Assembly (NCBI GenBank): GCA_025923995.1
Contig: JAICEW010000003.1
Span: forward strand, 1-61,048
DNA: 61,048 bases
Direction: 5' to 3'
Source: Vicinamibacteria bacterium
GTDB lineage: Bacteria > Acidobacteriota > Vicinamibacteria > Fen-336
Shown: in pieces, positions 47,141-53,969 of the stretch
Layout: each line of letters starts with the position of its first letter
Position numbering within the stretch: the stretch's first letter is position 1
Notes under the pieces: model-generated
What the model was told of the DNA's origin: nothing
Database searches by the model: none
The model's input: only the letters and a program-made list of their open reading frames with translations
Position numbers and translations under genes: made by a program

Positions 47141-48222
47141 GAGGCTCGTGCGCGCCGCGACGGTGCGACGTCCGCGTACACGGCATGCAGGCGGGCCATG
47201 AGCGGCTCGCGCTCGAATCCGGCCGGTGCTTCCGCGCGGCATCCGGCCAGCGCGCGGATGGCGCGCGCCAGCGCGGGCACGTCGCCCCACGACACGAGCC
47301 CGTCGCCGGGATGCCACTCGCGCACTCCCCCGCTGTCCCACGCGGCCACCGGCACGCCGCTCGCGAGCGCTTCGAGCCCCGCGATGCCGAACGGCTCCTG
47401 CCAGCGCGAGGCCATGACCAGCACACGCGCGTGCGCATGCAGCGCGGCCAGCCCGTCGCGGCCCACCCAGCCGACCACGCGCGCGCCCAGACGCTCGAGC
47501 TCCGGCCGCAGCGGGCCCGCGCCGGCGACGACGAGCGGAAGGTCCACGCCCGACTCGCGCCAGGCACGGGCGGCTTCGAGCGGGCCCTTGCCCGCGACCA
47601 GGCGGCCCACGAACAGCACGCAGCCGGGCCCGTCCGGCGCGACTCGCGGAAGGCTCCGCACGAACGGTGCGACGACAGTCACGCGCGCGCCCTCCAGGCC
47701 CGCCGCCACCAGCTCGTCGCGCATGTACCGCGAGAGCACGACGACGCGCAGCCCCGCGAGCGCCTCGAACCGCTCGCGGGTGACGCCCCGGATCTCCTCG
47801 AAGTAGGACGCGTCCTCGAAGCACGTCGCGCAGGCCTCGGGCGACGGCGCGACGCGGCAGACCTCGCCTGTGAGCGTCCACTTGCCGCGCCCGGGGCAGA
47901 AGTAGCGATGGTCCTGCACCGTGATCACGGCGTCGTGTCCGCTCGCCCAGCGCAGCACCGCCGGGTTGACCACGGTGTGCAGGTGGATCACCTCGGGCTC
48001 CAGCTCGTCAGCGAGCGCATCGAGCTCGACGGATACGCTCGTCCGCGCGTCGAGCCCCGGGACCGTGCGCACCGGGCAGGGGGATGCGATTCCCTCTTCG
48101 GCCCCTCCGACCGCGAGCGTGACCTCGTGCTCCTGCTCGACCTGCGCTTCCACCACGCCGAGCAGGTGCTGGTACGCGCCGCCGCGGGCGCTGAGGCGGT
48201 CGCCCAGGTGCAGGATGCGCAT
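47137..48222 (-). CDS. GT4-family glycosyltransferase
   Basis: The protein is 361 residues from ATG 48222 (an ATG nine bases earlier is also possible); the 1109-residue track ORF is mostly antisense shadow. GT-B fold features: the N-terminal RILHLGDRLSARGGAYQHLLGVVEAQ, VIHLHTVVNPAVLRW, CPGRGKWTLTGEVC, then the donor-site FVGRLVAGKGPLEAARAW, VVAGAGPLRPELERLG and PFGIAGLEALASGVPVAAWDSGGVREW with the family Glu. It transfers a sugar from a nucleotide donor to an unknown acceptor, perhaps a lipid or polysaccharide. Its stop overlaps the bpt start (GTGA), an odd pairing of glycosylation with protein turnover. Confidence 0.9.
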   Translation of the reverse strand: MRILHLGDRLSARGGAYQHLLGVVEAQVEQEHEVTLAVGGAEEGIASPCPVRTVPGLDARTSVSVELDALADELEPEVIHLHTVVNPAVLRWASGHDAVITVQDHRYFCPGRGKWTLTGEVCRVAPSPEACATCFEDASYFEEIRGVTRERFEALAGLRVVVLSRYMRDELVAAGLEGARVTVVAPFVRSLPRVAPDGPGCVLFVGRLVAGKGPLEAARAWRESGVDLPLVVAGAGPLRPELERLGARVVGWVGRDGLAALHAHARVLVMASRWQEPFGIAGLEALASGVPVAAWDSGGVREWHPGDGLVSWGDVPALARAIRALAGCRAEAPAGFEREPLMARLHAVYADVAPSRRARAS

Positions 48223-48258
48223 CGCGACCATGATGCCATGCGCGGCGGCCCGTTCGCG

Positions 48259-48264
48259 GATAAT
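48259..48264 (+). promoter_or_regulatory. -10 box of leaderless promoter for the methyltransferase-TPR gene
   Basis: GATAAT ends six bases before ATG 48271, with no ribosome site between. It lies in the 48-base divergent gap opposite the glycosyltransferase gene. Confidence 0.4.
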
Positions 48265-48270
48265 CCGCCC

Positions 48271-49881
48271 ATGCCCGAGGCGCCGCGGACCGAGGCGACG
48301 GTCGTGATCGAGGAGGGGCGCCGTCTCTCGGAGTCGCTCATCTGGCGGCTGCAGCGCGGCTTCTACGCGCGCGCGGGGCTGGCCGCCTGGAAGCCGAAGG
48401 CGGTCCCGTTCTACATCACCAGCAACGCGTTCACGGCGCGCGCCTACGCGCGCACCGTGGCCGGGTTCCTGCGCGACCTGGTGGCCGCCGGGCAGGTCGA
48501 CCGCACGGCGCCGGTCCACCTGGTCGAGCTGGCGGCGGGCTCGGGCCAGTTCGCCTGCTTCTTCCTCCGCCGGCTGGCCGAGATCCAGGAGGAGGTGCCG
48601 TCCCTCGCCGGCCTGGACCTCCGCTACGTCATGACCGACTTCGCGGAGAGCAACGTCGCGGCGTGGGAGGCGCACGAGAGGCTGGCTCCGTTCCAGGACC
48701 AGGGGCGGCTCGACTTCGCGCTGTTCGACCTGGAGCGCGACCGCGAGCTGCGGCTGCGCCGCGCCGGGGTCACGCTGTCGGCGGGATCCGTGGCCAACCC
48801 GATGGTGCTCCTCGCGAACTACGCGTTCGACTCGACCACCCAGGACGCCTTCCAGGTGCAGGACGGCGTCCTCCACGAGCGGCTGGCGCGCGTGCTCTCG
48901 ACCCAGGAGGAGCGGGACCTGGACGATCCCGGCCTGCTCCAGCGCATCCAGGTGCGCTACGACCTGGCGCCGGTGGACGAGACCAAGCGCTACGAGGACC
49001 CGCGCCTGCGCTCCCTGCTCGAGGGATACCGGCGCGACTACGCGGAAGCCTCGTTCCTCCTCCCGCTGGGCGCGTTCCGCTGCGTGCGCACCTTCGAGGC
49101 CCTGTGCGGCGGGCGGCTCCTGCTGCTGACCGGGGACAAGGCGATCACGCGCGACGACGAGATCGAGCACGCGAAGGACCCGACGTTCTACATCCACGCG
49201 GGCGGCGCGTTCTCGTTCCTGGCCAACCTGCACGCGCTCGCACGCGGCTTCGAGCAGGCCGGCGGCACCGCCCTCGTGGTGGACCGCCGGGACCAGCGGC
49301 TGAAGGTGGCCGCCCTGCTCACGGCGTTCCCCGGCGTGGAGTGGGACGAGACGCGGCTCGCCTTCCGCCGCTCGCAGGAGGACTTCGGGCCCGCGGACTA
49401 CCACGCGCTCGTGTTCGGGCTGCGCCAGCAGAACGCGACGATGCCGCTGCAGGTGATCCTCTCGCAGCTGCGCCTGGGTGGCTGGGACTACGAGCTCGTC
49501 TTCTCCTGGCGGGACCCGATCGTGAAGCTGGCGCCGCAGGCGCCGGCGTGGCAGCAGGCCGACCTGGCCGACGCGCTCGAGCGCGTGTGGGAGGAGTACT
49601 ACCCGCTCCAGCGCGACCTGGCGTTCGAGCTGGCGCGCATCTTCGTCGTCCTCAAGCGACCCCAGCAGGCCCTGCGCTTCGCCCACGAGTCCCTGCGGAC
49701 GCACGGCCCGCACGAGCTCACGTACCTTTCGATCGCCTACTCGTGCGTGCTGCTGGGCCGCCACGCCGAGGCCGTCTCCTGGCTCGACCGTGCGCTGGAG
49801 CTCACGCCCGACAACCCCGCGGTCGCCTCGCTGCGGGCGACCCTGCTCAAGGGCAGCGCGGGTTCCGGGCCGGACGCCTAG
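48271..49881 (+). CDS. SAM-dependent methyltransferase-like protein with C-terminal TPR
   Basis: The protein is 536 residues from ATG 48271; the 898-residue track ORF begins in shadow of the GT4 gene. Motif I of class I methyltransferases is VHLVELAAGSGQFACFFLRRL, followed by DLRYVMTDFAESNVAAWEAH (motif II) and an acidic helix. The overall pattern resembles MidA-type methyltransferases acting on protein substrates. The last 110 residues form two TPR units (LAFELARIFVVLKRPQQALRFAHESL; AYSCVLLGRHAEAVSWLDRALELTPDN). The middle has a conserved GDKAITRDDEIEHAKDP. The likely substrate is a protein, but this is inference. It ends in a CTAG shared with the convergent lipid operon. Confidence 0.75.
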   Translation: MPEAPRTEATVVIEEGRRLSESLIWRLQRGFYARAGLAAWKPKAVPFYITSNAFTARAYARTVAGFLRDLVAAGQVDRTAPVHLVELAAGSGQFACFFLRRLAEIQEEVPSLAGLDLRYVMTDFAESNVAAWEAHERLAPFQDQGRLDFALFDLERDRELRLRRAGVTLSAGSVANPMVLLANYAFDSTTQDAFQVQDGVLHERLARVLSTQEERDLDDPGLLQRIQVRYDLAPVDETKRYEDPRLRSLLEGYRRDYAEASFLLPLGAFRCVRTFEALCGGRLLLLTGDKAITRDDEIEHAKDPTFYIHAGGAFSFLANLHALARGFEQAGGTALVVDRRDQRLKVAALLTAFPGVEWDETRLAFRRSQEDFGPADYHALVFGLRQQNATMPLQVILSQLRLGGWDYELVFSWRDPIVKLAPQAPAWQQADLADALERVWEEYYPLQRDLAFELARIFVVLKRPQQALRFAHESLRTHGPHELTYLSIAYSCVLLGRHAEAVSWLDRALELTPDNPAVASLRATLLKGSAGSGPDA

Positions 49882-50624
49882 GGCTGTGGCTGGCGCAGCC
49901 GGCGCGAGATCCAGACCGTCCGGTGCGCTGCGGTCACGAACGTTCCGGCGGCGATGAGGGCCAGGATCCAGGTGGAGAGGCTCCCCAGCGGCAGGCCCCA
50001 CCGCGCGGCCACCATGCGGTCCAGCCAGCAGGACAGGATGGTCAGCACCAGCCGCTCGGCGCGCTGCATGAGCCCTTCCTTGCAGAGCACGCCCAGCGAC
50101 TCGCCGCGCGCGCGCGTGTAGCTCACGAGGAGCGAGCCGGCCATGGCGGCCGCGGCGATTGCGGAGCCGTACGGCGTCCGGCGCAGGAACACCGCGAAGC
50201 CGAGCAGCGCGAACACCTCGACGAAGCGGTCGAGCGTGCTGTCGATGAACTTGCCGTACTTCGAGTCGACCTTGGTGGCTCGCGCCACCCGGCCGTCCAT
50301 GATGTCGCACACGCCGCCCGCCGCGATGGCCCAGCCGCCCGCTTCCAGGTGGCCCAGGGCGATCAGGACGCCGCTCACGGCCCCGCACACGAGGCCCGCG
50401 ACGTTGAACACGTCCGGCCCCCAGCCCGCGCGCAGGGCCAGGCGGTCGAGCGGGCCCAGCACCCACATGAACCAGTGCACGAGGAAGTTGCCCGCTCCCA
50501 GGGCGAACTGCGCGCCCTTGCGCTCGGCGTCGGCGTCCACGCGGCGGCCGGCCACGGCGTAGGCGGCCATCGACACCAGGGCCAGCCCCAGCACGACCAC
50601 GAACGCCAGCACGCTCCCCTGCAT
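49878..50624 (-). CDS. CDP-alcohol phosphatidyltransferase, inositol-phosphate-type
   Basis: The protein is 248 residues from ATG 50624 (overlapping the Tam41-like stop as TGATG); the track ORF adds shadow. The CDP-OH-P motif is complete: D-x2-DG-x2-AR-x8-G-x3-D-x3-D read as DIMDGRVARATKVDSKYGKFIDSTLD. About six membrane helices flank it. SYTRARGESLGVLCKEGLMQRAERLVL matches the region that sets PIP-synthase-like members (which use inositol 1-phosphate) apart from PgsA glycerol-phosphate enzymes. It couples a CDP-activated lipid to a polar head group. Last gene of the lipid operon. Confidence 0.88.
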   Translation of the reverse strand: MQGSVLAFVVVLGLALVSMAAYAVAGRRVDADAERKGAQFALGAGNFLVHWFMWVLGPLDRLALRAGWGPDVFNVAGLVCGAVSGVLIALGHLEAGGWAIAAGGVCDIMDGRVARATKVDSKYGKFIDSTLDRFVEVFALLGFAVFLRRTPYGSAIAAAAMAGSLLVSYTRARGESLGVLCKEGLMQRAERLVLTILSCWLDRMVAARWGLPLGSLSTWILALIAAGTFVTAAHRTVWISRRLRQPQP

Positions 50625-51604
50625 CAGCGGTCCTTGTGGCGGAAGTAGCGGAAGACGCGCGGCCACAGGAACAGGAGCGGAAGCCGCCGCTCCCGTGGCG
50701 TCAGCTCGATGTCCTGGCCGCTGTGGCGGCGGACCTTGCGCAGGATGAACTCCAGCCAGTCGTCGAAGGTCACGACGTACTTGGCCCAGCGTGCGGTCGC
50801 ACGCACCTTGGACCACTTGAAGTAGAACGCGAGCCGCAGCCGCTCGAGCCGCCCGGCCGGCTCCGCCACGGCGAAGACGCCCGGCTCCACCTCCCGCAGC
50901 GCTCCGCTCGCGCACAGCTCGCGCAGCAGGACGCCGTAGACCGGCCGCAGGTAGTCCTGCTGCGCCTCGAACAGCGCGCGGGTGCGGTCGCTCGACTCGG
51001 GGCGGAACTCCGCGGCGAAGGAGACCCGCAGCATCGTCCGGCAGTACTCTTCCACGTCGAAGCGCGCGGGCAGCCACGGCCGCGCCCACTCGTACGTGAG
51101 GGCGTGCGCGCCGGCCAGGGCGTCCACCACCTCCTCGCGCGCGGCCTGCTCCGGGGCCGCCGCGATCTCGGTCTGCTGGCACAGCCGGCCCAGGAAGAAG
51201 TGGTCGTGCCGCCGGCGCGACGTCTCGCGCAGGAACGCGGACAGCGACACCACCGCGCACTTGGCCCGCGCACCGCGCCCGTCCGGCAGCGTCATCGTGA
51301 TCCCGATCTGGTTGGGCGGCAGAGGCGCGTTCAGCGCGGCGACCAGCCACGCGGGGCGCCGGAGCGCGCCGTGGGCGCGCAGCGACGCGTAGAAGGGGCC
51401 GTACCCGCGCACGATCACGAAGAAGTCGTACGCGCTCCAGGCGTCCGGACTGGCGCGCGACTTGCGCGAGCCGAAGAACACGACCGCCGCCACCGACCCG
51501 CCGCCGCGCTGGCACAGGCCTGCCGCCAGCTCCGCCGCGTCGCCCCTGGGCGTTCCGCACACCCGCTGGCGCACGGCCTCGCGCAGGGCGTCAAGCGGCG
51601 CCAT
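50624..51604 (-). CDS. Tam41-like nucleotidyltransferase, probable CTP:lipid-phosphate cytidylyltransferase
   Basis: This 326-residue protein looks unnamed at first, but its layout follows mitochondrial Tam41/MMP37 (phosphatidate cytidylyltransferase). It has a G-S nucleotidyltransferase motif with an acidic residue after it (VVFFGSRKSRASPDAWSAYDFFVIV, compare FGS..-(x)n-DF in Tam41), PPNQIGITM, then KCAVVSLSAFL..HDHFFLGRLCQ (compare K-x2-V-x-S..GRLQ) and RFDVEEYCRTMLRVSFAAEFRPE..LRPVYGVLL (compare L-S-Y-x-G-D-F-R..FR-x-LYG). The C-terminal basic helices (ARWAKYVVTFDDWLEFILRKVRRH) also agree. The alignment is from memory of human TAMM41. The gene lies between plsC and a CDP-alcohol phosphotransferase, exactly where a CDP-lipid synthase is needed. 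Confidence 0.7.
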   Translation of the reverse strand: MAPLDALREAVRQRVCGTPRGDAAELAAGLCQRGGGSVAAVVFFGSRKSRASPDAWSAYDFFVIVRGYGPFYASLRAHGALRRPAWLVAALNAPLPPNQIGITMTLPDGRGARAKCAVVSLSAFLRETSRRRHDHFFLGRLCQQTEIAAAPEQAAREEVVDALAGAHALTYEWARPWLPARFDVEEYCRTMLRVSFAAEFRPESSDRTRALFEAQQDYLRPVYGVLLRELCASGALREVEPGVFAVAEPAGRLERLRLAFYFKWSKVRATARWAKYVVTFDDWLEFILRKVRRHSGQDIELTPRERRLPLLFLWPRVFRYFRHKDR

Positions 51605-52361
51605 CGGCCCTCATCCGCGAGAGGTGCTCCTGGATGCGCGCGCGCAGCTCCTGCACGAACGCGGGCACGTCCTCTTCGCGCGCCGGAGGCGCGACGGTGC
51701 CGAGCGCGTCGGTGCGCACTGTCAGCCCATGCACGTTGAACACGAAGTCCACCAGCCGGCGCGTCTTCCAGCCTCCGTCGGTCACCACGATCTGTACGGG
51801 CATGGGGTGGGCCCCCAGCGTGGCCTGCGCTCCGCCCGTCTTGAACGGCTGGACCTCGCCGTCCTTGCTGCGGTGTCCCTCCGGGAACAGTATCAGGCCG
51901 TGGCGCTGCCGCGGCGCCGCCTCGCGCACGGCGGCCAGCGATCCGCGCGGGTCGCGCTTGGGGTCCACGATGGGCCCGCCCAGCATGCGCACGCAGGGCG
52001 ACACCGCGGGGATGAACCGCGCGTAGCGCGAGCGCGTGACGAACGCGGGCACGTACGGCTCCGACATCATGGTGAGGCTCAGGATGTCGACGAGCGACTG
52101 GTGGTTCATGACGATCAGGACGGGCGACTCGGTGCGGATGACGCCTGTGCGCACGAAATGGGCGCCCCCCAGGCGCAGCAGGTGCAGGAGGCCGCCCGCC
52201 ATGATCTTCATGTAGCGCGAGAGGTAGGCGCGCTGTCGCGAGGGCCGCAGCAGCGCGGCGGGCCGCAGCCACAGGTACATCATCAAGGGGCCTGGGATGA
52301 CGAGGTAGATGAGGACCGCCAGGACCGACAGGACGCTCCTGAGCGCTCGGAGGAGGGCCAC
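51591..52361 (-). CDS. PlsC-like 1-acylglycerol-phosphate acyltransferase
   Basis: The protein is 256 residues from GTG 52361, with GGGGAG upstream; the 493-residue track ORF carries upstream shadow. PlsC signatures: NHQSLVD (NHx4D catalytic), FPEGHRSKDG (glycerol-phosphate binding) and GGPIVDPKRDPRGS. Two N-terminal membrane helices (VLSVLAVLIYLVIPGPLMMYLWL) anchor it. It transfers an acyl chain to a lyso-lipid. In this operon the acceptor might be lysophosphatidate or a sphingoid base; N-acylation by a PlsC-like fold is speculation. The stop overlaps the Tam41-like start by 14 bases. Confidence 0.9.
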   Translation of the reverse strand: MALLRALRSVLSVLAVLIYLVIPGPLMMYLWLRPAALLRPSRQRAYLSRYMKIMAGGLLHLLRLGGAHFVRTGVIRTESPVLIVMNHQSLVDILSLTMMSEPYVPAFVTRSRYARFIPAVSPCVRMLGGPIVDPKRDPRGSLAAVREAAPRQRHGLILFPEGHRSKDGEVQPFKTGGAQATLGAHPMPVQIVVTDGGWKTRRLVDFVFNVHGLTVRTDALGTVAPPAREEDVPAFVQELRARIQEHLSRMRADGAA

Positions 52362-52372
52362 GCCGCTCCCCG

Positions 52373-53281
52373 CTAGGCGCCGGCGGACGCCGGCACCAGG
52401 ACGCGCAGCGCGCGCGGCAGCGTCTCGATCTCGAGCTCGGCGCTCTGGGCCTGGTTCCACTCGCCGTCCGTCTCGTAGGCCGGCGGGCGGTCGAAGCGGA
52501 GGCGGAACGACGTCCCGGCGAAGCTGGCGACGCTCGCGGCGCGCGCGTGCGTGCCGCGCAGCAGGCGCACCAGCAGCTCCACGCGCCCGGGCAGGCGAGC
52601 GTTGCCGAACGAGCTCACGTCCAGCCTCCCGTCGCCCAGGTCGGCCCCGGGCGCGATCTTGAAGCCGCCGCCGAAGACGCGGCCGTTCGCGAGGATCAGC
52701 ATCAGCAGGTCCCGCCTGCCCTGGCTCACGCCGTCCGCCTCGACCTCGACCGAGAAGCCCCGGTACGAGCCCAGCTGCTTGAGCGCGCAGTACAGGTACA
52801 GCAGCTCGCCCTGCAGCCACGTGACCCGCCAGGAGTCCTCGATGACCGCGATGTCGTAGCCGAAGCCGGCGCAGTTGAGGAAGTATCGTCCCTCGATGCG
52901 CCCGACGTCGATCGCGCGCACCACGCCGTCGTGCACGATGGCGGCGCAGGCCGCCACGTCCTTCGGGGGGATGCCGAGCGACTTGGCCAGGTCGCAGCCG
53001 GTGCCGCCCGGCACCAGCCCCAGGGCCACGGGCTGCCCCGAGCGCAGGACGCCGCGGGCCACGTTGCTCCACGTGCCGTCACCGCCCACCGCGACCACCT
53101 TGCGGAACCCGCTGGCCACGGCGCGCTCCGCCAGCTCCGCCTCGTGCCCGGCCTGCGCCGTGAGCGCGTGCTCGATGGTCGTGCCCGGACGCGCGAGCGC
53201 CTCCAGCACCGGCCGCACCAGGCGTGCGCCGCGCCCCTTCCCGGACCTGGGGTTGAAGACGACGAAGACCGGCTCGCCCAA
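52373..53281 (-). CDS. Diacylglycerol-kinase-family lipid kinase
   Basis: This 302-residue protein starts at TTG 53281. DAGK catalytic-domain marks: FVVFNPRSGKGRGARLVRPVLEAL, AVGGDGTWSNVARGVL (GGDGT), LGLVPGGTGCDLAKSLGIP, AIDVGRIEGRYFLNCAGFGYD and a C-terminal beta-sandwich. The usual 'GT-x-N-D' is 'GTGCD' here, a variant seen in several bacterial members. It phosphorylates a lipid hydroxyl using ATP. With serine-palmitoyltransferase-like and cytidylyltransferase partners, a ceramide or sphingoid-base kinase role is plausible but unproven. No good ribosome site precedes the TTG, so coupling to the upstream gene (10-base gap) is likely. Confidence 0.9.
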   Translation of the reverse strand: MGEPVFVVFNPRSGKGRGARLVRPVLEALARPGTTIEHALTAQAGHEAELAERAVASGFRKVVAVGGDGTWSNVARGVLRSGQPVALGLVPGGTGCDLAKSLGIPPKDVAACAAIVHDGVVRAIDVGRIEGRYFLNCAGFGYDIAVIEDSWRVTWLQGELLYLYCALKQLGSYRGFSVEVEADGVSQGRRDLLMLILANGRVFGGGFKIAPGADLGDGRLDVSSFGNARLPGRVELLVRLLRGTHARAASVASFAGTSFRLRFDRPPAYETDGEWNQAQSAELEIETLPRALRVLVPASAGA

Positions 53282-53291
53282 GCGGACGGCC

Positions 53292-53969
53292 TTACGAGGC
53301 TGTCTCGAGCGTGACCAAAGGATCGAAGGTCTGCTGGCCGTCCCGCATCCACAGCTCGCGGAACGGGACCTCGTAGACCTCGGAGATCATCAGGTCCTTG
53401 TTGAAGGGATGGTCGAAGAGCTGGATGCGGCCCGTCTCCTCCTCGTGCTCGCTCTGGCTGCCTTCCATCACGATGTTGGCCAGGAACGCGCCCTCCTCGT
53501 CCTTCATGAACGACTGGTAGAGGTGGCTCACGGGGTTCCAGGAGTGGTCGGAGATGGTCATCTCCGCGACGGGAGCGCCGCCCACGCCCACGCTGGCCGT
53601 GATGCGGCGGCCCTCGTGCGCGAAGGACATCTGGACGTCCTCCATCCAGTGCGGCAGGTGCCAGCGCTCGATGGCGTGCTCGCGCGCGGCCCTGGTGGTC
53701 GTCCCCACCAGGTAGGGGTAGAACGCGGACTTGGGCAGCCGCTCGCCCGGCTTCACCAGCGGGGCCACGATCACCGACATCACGACCTCGCCGTACGTGC
53801 CGACCATGCTCTCGGTGAAGTCGAACGCGGTCATCGAGAAGATGCTGGTGCCGTGGTGCAGCTCGACCGGCTCCAGGTGCGAGGGCAGGATGCGGCGCGC
53901 GTTTTCGGTCGGAAACTCGAAGAAGCCGCTGATGGCGTGCTTGTAGCCGTAGCGCGTCAGGTCCGACAC
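53292..53969 (-). CDS. Acetoacetate-decarboxylase-superfamily protein
   Basis: The protein is 225 residues from GTG 53969, overlapping the oxoamine synthase stop by 13 bases; the 930-residue track ORF is shadow upstream. The sequence has the beta-barrel texture of acetoacetate decarboxylase: FEFPTENARRILPSHLEPVELHHGTSIFSMTAFDF, YGEVVMSVIVAPLV, YPYLVGTTTRAAREHAIERWHLPHWMEDV and the C-terminal LWMRDGQQTFDPLV. The catalytic Lys of true ADC could not be placed with confidence. Some related proteins are not decarboxylases. Its place right after an enzyme that makes 2-amino-3-keto lipids suggests action on a keto lipid. Confidence 0.6.
   Translation of the reverse strand: MSDLTRYGYKHAISGFFEFPTENARRILPSHLEPVELHHGTSIFSMTAFDFTESMVGTYGEVVMSVIVAPLVKPGERLPKSAFYPYLVGTTTRAAREHAIERWHLPHWMEDVQMSFAHEGRRITASVGVGGAPVAEMTISDHSWNPVSHLYQSFMKDEEGAFLANIVMEGSQSEHEEETGRIQLFDHPFNKDLMISEVYEVPFRELWMRDGQQTFDPLVTLETAS

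Noticed and set aside
47137-50466. 1109-residue minus-strand ORF
   Set aside because: Only the last third is the GT4 gene; the rest is antisense to the methyltransferase-TPR gene.
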